Below, piece by piece: positions 25,214-33,588 of a DNA stretch of 47,260 bases; positions within the stretch are counted from its first letter, which is position 1, and every line of letters begins with the position of its first letter. A program made the translations under genes and the position numbers. The notes beneath the pieces are model-generated. The model ran no database searches. It saw only the letters and a program-made list of their open reading frames with translations, and was not told the DNA's origin. The stretch comes from Clostridia bacterium (GTDB lineage: Bacteria > Bacillota > Clostridia > Christensenellales > UBA1242), in the NCBI GenBank assembly GCA_017467895.1, contig JAFUKB010000026.1:1-47260 (forward strand). Direction: 5' to 3'.

Positions 25214-25439
25214 AAGAATGCAAGAATAACGCGAATGAAATGAGTGTTTTCTTTAAAGTGCAAATTAAATCGGGTGGGGGGGTAGTGTATATACTTAATT
25301 AATGATGACATAGTACTCGCTGTCTCCTTAGGGGCAAAAATCATTGTATCTGCCATAAAAAGCGGGATATGCATAAACCAGAATAATTATAAAAACAAAT
25401 TTAATAAAAATTCAAAAATGTATATAATCATAAAAATGC
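25214..25439. other. Gene-free stretch between oapA terminator and argR control region
   Basis: About 226 bases without a gene I can support. It holds a G-run (25276-25282) in otherwise AT-rich DNA. It also has an imperfect hairpin in which AATGAT near 25301 and ATCATT near 25340 could pair around GACA/TGTC. A 59-codon minus-strand frame from 25374 to 25195 lacks a ribosome binding site and runs through the terminator. Confidence 0.4.
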
Positions 25440-25535
25440 CGTGAATAAATATGCATAAAACACTTGCATAATTATAAATTGTATTGTATAATATTCAAAA
25501 TTGCATGAATAAACATAAATTTATATTTATGCATA
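25440..25535. promoter_or_regulatory. Cluster of four ARG boxes over the argR promoter
   Basis: Four 18-nt stretches resemble the ArgR operator TNTGNATWWWWATNCANA. They lie at 25440-25457 (17 of 18 positions fit), 25463-25480, 25504-25521 and 25518-25535 on the plus strand, each of the last three with two to four mismatches. The second overlaps the -35 and the last two lie just downstream of the start. Such pairing of boxes is typical for cooperative hexameric ArgR binding and points to autoregulation by arginine. Confidence 0.65.
25464..25492 (+). promoter_or_regulatory. argR-recN promoter
   Basis: TTGCAT at 25464-25469 and a consensus TATAAT at 25487-25492 are 17 nt apart. Start near 25499, about 90 nt before the argR TTG. 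Confidence 0.7.
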
Positions 25536-25590
25536 ACGCCGTCAATCCCTTTATTTTAAAGGCATTCGGGCACTATATAGGAGGCACAAA

Positions 25591-26043
25591 TTGGCACGCT
25601 CGCTTAGACAATCAAAAATACTAGAAATAATTTCTACACACGAAGTTGAAACGCAAGATGATTTAGTGGCACACTTAAAAAGTGCCAATTTTGATGTTAC
25701 TCAAGCAACAATCTCGCGTGATATTAAAGAGTTGGGGTTGATAAAAGTTATTGGTTCTGATGGCAGATATAAATATGCACTCGTTGATTCTGGTGAACAG
25801 GGGGTTAGCAATAAAAACATAAATCTTTTTAAAATGTGTGTTATTTCTGTTAAGGCGCTGAATAATGTTTGTGTTATAAGAACTGTAAAGCAATTTGCAA
25901 TGGGGGTTTGTTCGTTAATAGATAAACTTAATTTGGTTGATGTTATGGGGGCCTCTTGTGGAGATGATTCGGTTATGATTTATTTCCCTGACAATGCAAA
26001 GGCGTTTAATGCAACTAATACTATTATTGAAATTTTAGGGTAA
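25591..26043 (+). CDS. argR: Arginine repressor ArgR/AhrC
   Basis: Hexameric arginine-sensing regulator that represses arginine synthesis and can activate its breakdown. The 150 residues have the winged-helix DNA-binding domain (RQSKILEIISTHEVETQDDLVAHL, then TQATISRDIKELGLIKV, about 38-54) and the C-terminal arginine-binding domain with MGASCGDDSVMIYF near 119-132. Translation starts at TTG 25591, supported by a perfect AGGAGG 6 nt upstream. recN follows 6 nt after the stop. Its own promoter carries ARG boxes. Confidence 0.95.
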   Translation: MARSLRQSKILEIISTHEVETQDDLVAHLKSANFDVTQATISRDIKELGLIKVIGSDGRYKYALVDSGEQGVSNKNINLFKMCVISVKALNNVCVIRTVKQFAMGVCSLIDKLNLVDVMGASCGDDSVMIYFPDNAKAFNATNTIIEILG

Positions 26044-26049
26044 TTACAT

Positions 26050-27732
26050 ATGCTTTTAACTTTAAAGATAAAAAACTTTGCACTTATTGCCGACCAAACA
26101 ATTAACTTTTCTAAAGGTTTTAATGTTCTTGTTGGTGAAACAGGTTCGGGGAAAAGTTTAATTTTGGATGCACTTGCTTTTGTTCTTGGTGAAAAAGCGA
26201 GCAAATTGAATATGCGCAGTGGCGAAGATAAAATGTTTGTTCAGGCTGTTTTTGATGATGTTTCACGAGATGCGTCATTGCTGTTAGAACAAAATGGAAT
26301 TGATGAAGATGATTATCTTATTATAACCCGCACACAAAATGCAGAAGGCAAAACGGAGTGTAGAATCAATGGAGTTATCGTTCCTGTTGCGGTGCTGAAA
26401 AGTGTGGCTCCAGCGCTTGTAGATGCTTACGCGCAAAATCAAAATATTGAGTTGTTGAATATTAAAAACCATATAGATATTTTAGATGCATATGCTTTTA
26501 GTGAAATTGAACCATTAAAGTTGCAGATTGCAAAACATTTGGCAGTTGTAGATGATATAAACAAACAGGCTTCGTTTATTGGTGGAAATGCTGTTAATCG
26601 TGAGCGCGAACTTGAACTGTTGGAATATCAGATTAAGGAAATTGAAAACGCCAACTTGCAAGTTGGCGAAGATGACGAAATAAAATCTAAACTGCAAGTG
26701 CTTTCTAATTTTGAAAAGATTGTTGACAATGCAAAACTTGCAAGTGGGCGCTTATCATCTTTGGTTGAACTTGCTTCAGAGGCTGATGGTGCCTTATCTG
26801 TGGCGGGTAACTATGACAATGGTTTGTTGGGCTTGAATGATAGGCTTGTTTCTTGCAAAATTGAACTGCAGGATATTTCTGAAACTCTAAATGACTATCT
26901 AACAAATGTTGATTTTAATCAAGGTGAATATGAACAACTAGATGGCAGGTTGGAAGAAATTAAGAAGTTAAAAAAGAAATATGGTGCTACAATAGAAGAT
27001 GTTTTGCTGTATTATGAAAAAATAAAAACAGATTATGATAATTTGCTTTTTAGTGAAGAAAAGTTGGCTAAGTTAGAAAATCAAAAAAATGCTGAATTAA
27101 ATGAATTGTATACATTTAGCAAACAACTTTCACAAATTAGGCGCGGTGTTGCTCAAACGATTGAACTTGAAGTTGATAAAGAGTTAAAAATGCTAGGCTT
27201 TAAGAATGCGATATTTAAAGTTGGTTTTGATGAATTTCCATCTTTTGAACTTGCAAATTTTTCAAAACATGGTCTTGACCAAATAGAGTTTTTACTTTCA
27301 GCAAATGCAGGTGAGTCGCTAAAAAGTTTGTCAAAAACCATCTCGGGCGGTGAGATGAGCAGGTTTATGCTTGCACTTAAGAATGTTTTTGCAAAATGTT
27401 CTAAGCCGTCCACGCTGGTGTTTGATGAGGTTGATACAGGCATTAGTGGTGAGATTGGGCAAAGGGTTGCTGAGCGCTTGGCGTGTTTGGCAAAAAACTC
27501 TCAACTTATATGTATTACTCATCTTTGTCAGGTTAGTGCTATGGCAGATTGCTATATATATGTAAGTAAATCTGTAAGCGAAGGAAAAACTTTTACAAAA
27601 ATATCATATTTGAAGGACTTTGAGATAATAAAATATATAGCAGTTGCTTCGGGTGCCGAGCCAACCGATGTTGCAGTGAGGTTCGCAACCGAGTTAAGGG
27701 ATAAGGCTCAGAAATTTAAAAATACATTATAA
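26050..27732 (+). CDS. recN: DNA repair protein RecN
   Basis: SMC-like ATPase acting early in double-strand break repair. The 560 residues have Walker A GETGSGKS near 29-36, a long coiled-coil middle (about 150-400), the ABC signature SGGEMSRFMLALK near 429-441 and Walker B LVFDEVDTGISG near 456-467. It follows argR closely and is co-transcribed with it; a terminator lies 22 nt downstream. The argR-recN-spoIVB order is conserved in spore formers. Confidence 0.96.
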   Translation: MLLTLKIKNFALIADQTINFSKGFNVLVGETGSGKSLILDALAFVLGEKASKLNMRSGEDKMFVQAVFDDVSRDASLLLEQNGIDEDDYLIITRTQNAEGKTECRINGVIVPVAVLKSVAPALVDAYAQNQNIELLNIKNHIDILDAYAFSEIEPLKLQIAKHLAVVDDINKQASFIGGNAVNRERELELLEYQIKEIENANLQVGEDDEIKSKLQVLSNFEKIVDNAKLASGRLSSLVELASEADGALSVAGNYDNGLLGLNDRLVSCKIELQDISETLNDYLTNVDFNQGEYEQLDGRLEEIKKLKKKYGATIEDVLLYYEKIKTDYDNLLFSEEKLAKLENQKNAELNELYTFSKQLSQIRRGVAQTIELEVDKELKMLGFKNAIFKVGFDEFPSFELANFSKHGLDQIEFLLSANAGESLKSLSKTISGGEMSRFMLALKNVFAKCSKPSTLVFDEVDTGISGEIGQRVAERLACLAKNSQLICITHLCQVSAMADCYIYVSKSVSEGKTFTKISYLKDFEIIKYIAVASGAEPTDVAVRFATELRDKAQKFKNTL

Positions 27733-27754
27733 TGAATATCATTTAATAAACTGC

Positions 27755-27783
27755 AAAGACTACTTAAAAAGTGGTCTTTTTTT
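27755..27783 (+). terminator. Intrinsic terminator after recN
   Basis: AAAGACTACTT (27755-27765) pairs with AAGTGGTCTTT (27769-27779, one T-G pair), followed by T to 27783. Confidence 0.8.
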
Positions 27784-27908
27784 AATGCAATGAAATTGCT
27801 AAAAGATTGCTGAGGGTTGTTGGCTCTTTGTATTGTTGTCTGTTGGGTTTTGAGTTGCAATTTAAGTATAGGTAAATTATTTAAACATTTTGTTTGGTGG
27901 TGGTTAAA

Positions 27909-29114
27909 ATGAAGAGGTATTTAAAGAAGTTTATTGGAGTGTGTTTGGCTATAACATTTGTGCTGTTTTGTGTAAATGTAAATTATTCGGCTATATATGA
28001 TATGCCAAATAGTATATATATGACGCTGGAGGACTTATCTGAACTTAACGAAGAGGGCGTGTTTGGTAAATTTGCCAGTGCTGAACTTAGCGAGAATATA
28101 TTTACGGTTGGTGGCGAACAAAAGAGAAACACTAGTTTGTTGGTTAAATTGTTTGGAATTATCCCAATAAGGCGGGTCGAGGCAGTTGTTCAAGAATGTC
28201 AAGAGTTGTATATTGGTGGTATACCGTTGGGTTTTTCAATAAATACGCAAGGGTTAATTGTTGTTGGCGAAAATGAAGTGTCGGGGCGGGGGCGTGGTAA
28301 GTCCCCGTTCAAAACGGGTGATATAATTTTATCTATCAATAATCAAAAAATAGAAAAGCCTGAGGATATATATAACTTCTTAAACGAGGCAACGGGTGAT
28401 GCTGTTGCTGTGTCAATTTTAAGAGGGGGAGAGGTTAAAGAGATTGTAATTTTGCCTCAGTATGACGAGACAACTGGCGAGTTTAAGTTGGGGCTTTGGG
28501 TTAGAGATGATGCTCAAGGCGTTGGAACGCTTACCTTTGTAACAAAAGATGGTAAGTTTGGTGCGCTTGGTCATAGCATATGTGATTATGAAACTGGCAT
28601 TGAGATTCCTGTGCAGGACGGCGGTATATATTTGTGTAATTTGGTTGGAATAAATAAGGCGGAAAGGGGCAAGACTGGTGAAATTAGGTGTTTGTTTTCT
28701 CAAACAAAATCGCCTAATGGCTTGATAACAAAAAATGCCAAATGCGGGGTTTTTGGTGAAACTCAAAAAAGTGATACCCTTGTTGATTCAAATCTTTCTG
28801 CGCCGGTTGGTAATAGAATGTTGGTTAAATTGGGTAAAGCAACTATAGTTTCTGCGGTTAGTGGTTTGCGAGAGGAGTATGATATTGAGATTATAAAAAC
28901 TAATTATCAAATGTCGTCGGGAGATAAGAGTTTTGTATTTAGGGTTGTTGATAGGCGACTTATCAATTTAACCGGAGGAATAGTTCAGGGTATGAGTGGC
29001 TCGCCTGTTTTGCAGAATGGTAAAATTATCGGCGCGGTAACCCATGTGTTTTTGAATGATGCAACAAAGGGTTATGGCGTATATATTGATTGGATGCTTG
29101 AACAAACTGCTTAA
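27909..29114 (+). CDS. spoIVB: SpoIVB signalling serine peptidase (S55)
   Basis: Forespore-secreted protease that cleaves SpoIVFA to trigger sigma-K activation in the mother cell. The 401 residues have an N-terminal signal/anchor helix (FIGVCLAITFVLFCVNV), a PDZ domain (about 110-185, with GRGKSPFKTGDIILSINN), and the S55 catalytic domain. His is in GALGHSICD; Asp and Ser are in the C-terminal block, with Ser in QGMSGSPVLQNGKIIGAVTH. ATG 27909 follows a GGTGGTGG stretch; TTG 27894 and two GTG codons in between are possible starts. A forespore sigma factor (sigma-F/G) would be expected, but I could not fix a promoter. spo0A, the usual next gene, is missing. Confidence 0.93.
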   Translation: MKRYLKKFIGVCLAITFVLFCVNVNYSAIYDMPNSIYMTLEDLSELNEEGVFGKFASAELSENIFTVGGEQKRNTSLLVKLFGIIPIRRVEAVVQECQELYIGGIPLGFSINTQGLIVVGENEVSGRGRGKSPFKTGDIILSINNQKIEKPEDIYNFLNEATGDAVAVSILRGGEVKEIVILPQYDETTGEFKLGLWVRDDAQGVGTLTFVTKDGKFGALGHSICDYETGIEIPVQDGGIYLCNLVGINKAERGKTGEIRCLFSQTKSPNGLITKNAKCGVFGETQKSDTLVDSNLSAPVGNRMLVKLGKATIVSAVSGLREEYDIEIIKTNYQMSSGDKSFVFRVVDRRLINLTGGIVQGMSGSPVLQNGKIIGAVTHVFLNDATKGYGVYIDWMLEQTA

Positions 29115-29142
29115 TTTTGAAATAAATTAATAACATGTTAAA

Positions 29143-29148
29143 TATAAT
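29143..29148 (+). promoter_or_regulatory. -10 element placed for a leaderless spoIIM-like transcript
   Basis: Consensus TATAAT ends 5 nt before the ATG at 29154, and there is no ribosome binding site. The best -35-like hexamer, TTGAAA at 29117-29122, is 20 nt away, which is too far for a standard promoter. Confidence 0.35.
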
Positions 29149-29153
29149 ACCAT

Positions 29154-29774
29154 ATGATAAACTATCAAAAAGAAAGTAGGCGGATTGGTTTTAAGTATGC
29201 GCTCGTAGAATTCTATAATAAGAATAAGGTGTTAATCTATATAATGAGCGCATTGCTTTTAATAGCGTTGCTTACAGGAGTTTTTACGGCAGTAAAGTTG
29301 CTAAAACTTGATGGTGATTTGGATTTAAAAAAGTACAGTATATATGCGCTAATTGATGGCTCGGTTTATACTTTTAAGTATTTTATGTTAAGGCTTTTGT
29401 CTGTTTCGCTGATGGCTGGTTTATTGTTTGTGTTTTCGCTTGCACCGTGGGTGTATGCTTTTGGTTTTGTAATATTAATTTATAGAGGATTTTTAATAAC
29501 ATTAAATTGTACCTTTGTAATTATAAAATATGGGTTTAGTGGAATGATGTTTCCATTACTTGTTGTGTTTTTGGCTCAAATAGTCATGGTTGCTTTGCTG
29601 GCTGTTGTGTTTATATTGTTCCTAAATATGTTAAAGGAGAAAAAGCGGTGCGGAAGATTTCTGCCTGATTATAAGCATAAGGTTTTTACAACTTTTTTAA
29701 TTATTTTGATTGTGGCGCTCGTGGAAATGCTTTTATTGTTTGTGTTTAAGCCGACAACGATTTTAATAATTTGA
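29154..29774 (+). CDS. spoIIM: SpoIIM-like sporulation membrane protein
   Basis: The 206 residues contain four to five hydrophobic helices (about 27-50, 78-118, 122-160 and 175-203) separated by short basic loops, as in the SpoIIM/DUF95 family. SpoIIM forms the DMP complex with SpoIID and SpoIIP for forespore engulfment. Sequence resemblance alone is modest. The call rests mainly on gene order: spoIIM, then the purine nucleoside phosphorylase gene, then dacF is the B. subtilis order (where fur, xerD and deoB also intervene). No Shine-Dalgarno sequence precedes the ATG. An alternative is an unrelated stage II-like membrane protein. Confidence 0.7.
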   Translation: MINYQKESRRIGFKYALVEFYNKNKVLIYIMSALLLIALLTGVFTAVKLLKLDGDLDLKKYSIYALIDGSVYTFKYFMLRLLSVSLMAGLLFVFSLAPWVYAFGFVILIYRGFLITLNCTFVIIKYGFSGMMFPLLVVFLAQIVMVALLAVVFILFLNMLKEKKRCGRFLPDYKHKVFTTFLIILIVALVEMLLLFVFKPTTILII

Positions 29775-29801
29775 CATAAAGCGGGTTAATTGTGTTATAC
29801 T
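29771..29801 (+). promoter_or_regulatory. Promoter of the purine nucleoside phosphorylase gene
   Basis: Consensus TTGACA at 29771-29776 and TATACT at 29796-29801 are separated by 19 nt (18 if TTATAC is used), and TGT precedes the -10. Confidence 0.5.
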
Positions 29802-29822
29802 GCTATGAAAAGGGGATATATT

Positions 29823-30605
29823 ATGAATATTGTAGATAAGGCAGTTAAAATAATAAATAAAAAGTATAAAATTAATAAGGTTGATGTTGCTATTGTTGTT
29901 GGTTCTGGTTTAATAGATGCAATGCCTGAGGTGACTGATAAGATTGTTGTTAAGTATGATGATATTGGTTTGCCAAAATCTAAAGTTCAAGGGCATAGTG
30001 GTTCGTTTGTTTTTGGGGATTATAATGGTAAAAAACTTGTTTTTGTGTCAAGAATGCATTTTTATGAAAGTGGTTCTTTGCAAAAAGTGCGCATGCCATT
30101 AGAAATTTGTGCAAAGTTGGGGGTAAAACAGGTTGTGTTGTTAACCTCATCGGGCAGTATAAATCAGTCGTTTAAGGTTGGCGATGTTATGCTGATAGAT
30201 GACCATATAAATCTTTCAGGGGTAAATCCTTTGGTTGGAATTGATAATTTGTCGTTTACAAATATGACAGATTGTTATAACAGTGAGTTAAGAAAAAGGG
30301 TAATGCAAATTGCTGCAGATGAATCAATAATTTTAAAAAATGGTATTTTTGTTCAAATGAGTGGTCCTAGTTACGAAACATTGGCAGAAATAAAGATGAT
30401 AAGAAGTTTGGGTGGCGATGCTGTAAGCATGAGTACTGCTCACGATTGCATAATCGCAAACTACTTAAATATGTCGGTGGTTGGTTTTTCGGTTATAGTA
30501 AACGAGTGTGCTAGTGAAGCAGTTGAACTTACTCATGCTGAAGTGTTGGAAAATGCTGCAAAGGCATGTGCAAAACTAAAAGTTATATTGTCAAAATTAA
30601 TATAA
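29823..30605 (+). CDS. punA: Purine nucleoside phosphorylase, trimeric (PupG/PunA) family
   Basis: Catalyses reversible phosphorolysis of purine (deoxy)nucleosides for salvage. From ATG 29823 (AGGGG upstream) it has 260 residues, the family length. Recognisable motifs: GSGLID near the N-terminus, HSGSFVFG, SRMHFYE, TSSGSIN, the base-site SGPSYETLAEIKM and GGDAVSMSTAHD, and NECAS. Some active-site neighbours differ from the usual: the common GMSTVPE reads SMSTAHD, so substrate range may differ. The gene has its own promoter and terminator and sits before dacF, as pupG does in B. subtilis. Confidence 0.88.
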   Translation: MNIVDKAVKIINKKYKINKVDVAIVVGSGLIDAMPEVTDKIVVKYDDIGLPKSKVQGHSGSFVFGDYNGKKLVFVSRMHFYESGSLQKVRMPLEICAKLGVKQVVLLTSSGSINQSFKVGDVMLIDDHINLSGVNPLVGIDNLSFTNMTDCYNSELRKRVMQIAADESIILKNGIFVQMSGPSYETLAEIKMIRSLGGDAVSMSTAHDCIIANYLNMSVVGFSVIVNECASEAVELTHAEVLENAAKACAKLKVILSKLI

Positions 30606-30630
30606 AATTTTCGTTGTGTTGTTATATATG

Positions 30631-30661
30631 AAAAAAGTGCGGTTTTTATCGTACTTTTTTT
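30631..30661 (+). terminator. Intrinsic terminator after the nucleoside phosphorylase gene
   Basis: AAAAAAGTGCG (30631-30641) pairs with CGTACTTTTTT (30650-30660, one G-T pair); the T-run extends to 30661. Confidence 0.75.
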
Positions 30662-30710
30662 GTATAAAAAGAAACAAAATGCAGAGAATAACAATAACTT
30701 GGGAGTGGTT

Positions 30711-31871
30711 ATGAAAAAGTTATTATCTACATTATTATGTACTATGCTTATAATTGCATTTACAACATGTTGTGGTATTATGCATAAATTTGTCGATGTG
30801 CGTGCAGAACAAACATTTGATTTAACTGCAAAATCTGCACTGCTCATTGATTATGATTCAAACACAATTATTTTTGAAAAAGACAAAAATAAAAAATTGC
30901 CAATAGCCAGCATGGTTAAACTTATGACAATTTATATTACGCTTGATTCTATAAATCGTGGAGAATTGGTGTTAGATCAAAAAGTTACTACCAGCGAGAA
31001 CGCGTCAGGTATGGGTGGTTCGCAAGTTTTTATTGACCCATACGAAGAATACACTGTAGGAGATTTGCTTAAAAGTGTCATTATGGCATCGGCAAATGAT
31101 GCAAGTGTTGCTTTGGCGGAAGCAATTTCTGGTAGCGAGAGTGTTTTTGTTGACTTGATGAATTCAACAGCAAAACAAATTGGAATGACAAACACTTTAT
31201 ATTGTAATTCAACGGGTTTGCCAGCCCCAGAACAATATTCAACTGCAGAAGATTGTGCTATTTTATTAAAAAAATTAATATCTTTTGACCAATATCACAA
31301 ATTTAGTAATATTTGGATGGATGAATTATGTCACCCATCAGGAAGAAAGACTGAACTTGTGAATACAAACAAAATGATAAGATATTATGATGGTTGTGAT
31401 AGTGGCAAAACTGGTTCAACTAGTGAGGCTGGGTATTGCTTAAGTGCTTCTGCGCTTAGAAATAATATGAGATTGATATCTGTTATTATAGGTGCTAAGA
31501 GCGGGAATGATAGATTCAAAGAGTCAACTTTGCTTCTAAATTATGGTTTTGCTAACTATCAAAACAAACAAATAATAAATAAAGAAGTTGTTTTAAAAGA
31601 AATAGATGCAAAGAGATGTAAAGAAAAGACAGCACAAATAGTTGCAACCGAGGATTTCTTTGCTTTTGATAAAAAGGGAGCAAGTTCTAGTTATAAAGTT
31701 GATTATGAACTTCCGGAGTATTTGTTAAAAGCAAAGGCTGGTGATGTTGTAGGAAGGGTAATTATCTCTAAGGATGGCAACATTGTGAAGATTATTAATC
31801 TAACGGTAAAAACAAGCCTAACGGCACTGGGATTTGTTGATAATTTTAAAATGATAACAGAAAATTGGTAA
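30711..31871 (+). CDS. dacF: D-alanyl-D-alanine carboxypeptidase, DacF-like
   Basis: Low-molecular-weight penicillin-binding protein trimming the terminal D-Ala of peptidoglycan stem peptides; DacF helps set spore cortex cross-linking. The 386 residues have a signal peptide (KKLLSTLLCTMLIIAFTTC), SxxK in IASMVKLM (about 66-73), SxN in SANDAS (about 129-134), KTG in SGKTGST (about 230-236) and the C-terminal beta domain of PBP5. ATG 30711 is used; an in-frame extension to 30660 overlaps the previous terminator. The name is based on its position after the purine nucleoside phosphorylase gene. In B. subtilis spoIIAA follows; here the spoIIA operon lies about 14 kb away. Confidence 0.88.
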   Translation: MKKLLSTLLCTMLIIAFTTCCGIMHKFVDVRAEQTFDLTAKSALLIDYDSNTIIFEKDKNKKLPIASMVKLMTIYITLDSINRGELVLDQKVTTSENASGMGGSQVFIDPYEEYTVGDLLKSVIMASANDASVALAEAISGSESVFVDLMNSTAKQIGMTNTLYCNSTGLPAPEQYSTAEDCAILLKKLISFDQYHKFSNIWMDELCHPSGRKTELVNTNKMIRYYDGCDSGKTGSTSEAGYCLSASALRNNMRLISVIIGAKSGNDRFKESTLLLNYGFANYQNKQIINKEVVLKEIDAKRCKEKTAQIVATEDFFAFDKKGASSSYKVDYELPEYLLKAKAGDVVGRVIISKDGNIVKIINLTVKTSLTALGFVDNFKMITENW

Positions 31872-31891
31872 TTACATTTTAAGGCAAGAAT

Positions 31892-31923
31892 AGAGCCCAT
31901 CACATTTTGTGGGGGCTCTTTTT
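31892..31923 (+). terminator. Intrinsic terminator after dacF
   Basis: AGAGCCC (31892-31898) pairs with GGGCTCT (31913-31919), with an inner CACA/TGTG stem, followed by T to 31923. Confidence 0.8.
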
Positions 31924-32078
31924 GAATTTAGGGTTGATTGGTTTGTGTTGGCGACGAGATTTAATGATTAAATTTATTTACTGACATTTGAAATTGCTAG
32001 GCAGCATATTTTTATAAAATGCTATTGTTGAGATATTGAGTTAAAAATGCATATAACTGTAACATGTGTTTTTAATGG

Positions 32079-32107
32079 TTGATTAAATTAAAATTGTTTG
32101 TTATAAT
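32079..32107 (+). promoter_or_regulatory. Promoter of the M50 protease gene, placed for a leaderless transcript
   Basis: TTGATT at 32079-32084 and consensus TATAAT at 32102-32107 are 17 nt apart. The ATG at 32114 lies 6 nt after the -10, at the expected transcription start, and there is no ribosome binding site. Confidence 0.65.
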
Positions 32108-32113
32108 AACCTC

Positions 32114-32827
32114 ATGTTTTATTTAATAAGCGGATTCGCTCAAAGTGGTGCATCATTTTCTAAAATACTTGCGTTTATCGTAGGTTATCTTTTTGCAATC
32201 GTAATTGCTTTTTCTATGCATGAATTTGCTCATGCGTTTACCGCTTATAAATTGGGCGACCCAACCCCAAAGGCACTTGGTAGGCTGACTTTAAATCCTT
32301 TAAAACACTTAGATATGTATGGTCTTATAGGATTTTTGGTTGTTGGCTTTGGTTGGGCAAAACCGGTCGAAGTGAATCCACTTAACTTTAAAAAATATAG
32401 GCGAGACATGTTTTTTGTAAGTATTGCGGGCGTTCTTACAAATTTGCTTTTGGCATTTGTGTTTAGTGGTTTGTTTTATTTCTTTTATACATCGCTTGCA
32501 GTTGTAGAAACAAACGCAGAGGGAGTTATAGTTTCGCTTTCTTATTCCAATGACCTTTTATTCTTAATTCATTATTTCTTGCAATATTCTATTGTGTTAA
32601 ACATAGCGCTATTTTGTTTTAATTTGATCCCTGTTTATCCTTTAGATGGCTTCAATGCACTTAAGTCTGTTTTTAGGCTTAATAATAAGTTTTTAAACTT
32701 TATGTATCGCTGGGGAAATATTATTCTTATTGCAATTATAATAACGCCTTTCTTTGATGTTTTATATGAATTAGTAACTGGTTTTATTACGCAAACATTC
32801 TTTGGGTTTTGGGGGTTATTTGGCTAA
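32114..32827 (+). CDS. Site-2 protease family protein, M50 (YwhC-like)
   Basis: Polytopic zinc metalloprotease of the small M50 group, 237 residues. It has the zinc motif HEFAHA near residues 37-42 and the second conserved motif NLIPVYPLDGF near 172-182, with five or six membrane helices and no PDZ domain. Substrate unknown. The gene overlaps scpA by one base (TAATG), so it heads the scpA-scpB operon, a common arrangement in Clostridia. It probably is read from a leaderless mRNA. Confidence 0.9.
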   Translation: MFYLISGFAQSGASFSKILAFIVGYLFAIVIAFSMHEFAHAFTAYKLGDPTPKALGRLTLNPLKHLDMYGLIGFLVVGFGWAKPVEVNPLNFKKYRRDMFFVSIAGVLTNLLLAFVFSGLFYFFYTSLAVVETNAEGVIVSLSYSNDLLFLIHYFLQYSIVLNIALFCFNLIPVYPLDGFNALKSVFRLNNKFLNFMYRWGNIILIAIIITPFFDVLYELVTGFITQTFFGFWGLFG

Positions 32828-33588
32828 TGAAAAACGATAATTTGGCAGATGTTTATGCTGATAGTTATGGCATAAAGTTAGATAATTTTGAAGGGCCTAT
32901 TGCCTTGCTTTTGCATTTGGTTAAAGATTCCAAAATGGATATTGACGAAATTCATTTGGCAGATATAACTGAGCAATATTTGTTTTATATTAGAGATGTA
33001 GAAGATTTGGATTTGGAAAGTGCAAGCGAGTTTATTCAAGTTGCATCAATGCTTATTGAAATAAAATCTAAGTCAATTTTGCCAGCGGAAGCACCTGAAG
33101 AGTTGAGTGATGAAATTGACCCAGAAACTTATTTAAAGGCAAAAATGAAAGAATACGCATTGTTTCAGGATGCAAGTCTTAGTTTGCAAAAAATTGAAGA
33201 TATTAACAAACTTTATAAAGAACCAGACAAAATTGCTGGCAATGTTAAAATTGTATTAAAAGATATGGTGCTGGACAATTTGTTAGACGCTTTTGCAAAT
33301 TTGTTATGCAAAGTTGAGCGCAAACAAGAAGAGGCACAACCAAAAAAAATTGTTAAAGATAGATTTACCGTCGCTGAGAAAATAATATCAATTAAAAATA
33401 CTATTCGTGAAAAGAAGCATATAAAGTTTAATGAATTATTTGAAGTTGATAATACAAAAAGTGAAATGTTAAACATATTTTTAGCACTTTTAGAATTGCT
33501 AAAATTACAGTTTGTTAAGGCAAAGCAAACCGAATTGTTTGGCGATATAGACATTTATGAGAATGAGGAAAAAGCAGTAAATGAATAA
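32827..33588 (+). CDS. scpA: Segregation and condensation protein A
   Basis: Kleisin subunit of the SMC-ScpAB condensin that organises and segregates the chromosome. The 253 residues open with the family signature LDNFEGPIALLLHLVKDSKMDIDEI (split, about 13-37), followed by ITEQYLFYI and FIQVASMLIEIKSKSILP, and a C-terminal winged-helix segment (about 200-240) that contacts SMC. Start at ATG 32827; an upstream in-frame ATG at 32809 lies within the M50 gene. Overlaps scpB by 8 nt. Confidence 0.95.
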   Translation: MKNDNLADVYADSYGIKLDNFEGPIALLLHLVKDSKMDIDEIHLADITEQYLFYIRDVEDLDLESASEFIQVASMLIEIKSKSILPAEAPEELSDEIDPETYLKAKMKEYALFQDASLSLQKIEDINKLYKEPDKIAGNVKIVLKDMVLDNLLDAFANLLCKVERKQEEAQPKKIVKDRFTVAEKIISIKNTIREKKHIKFNELFEVDNTKSEMLNIFLALLELLKLQFVKAKQTELFGDIDIYENEEKAVNE

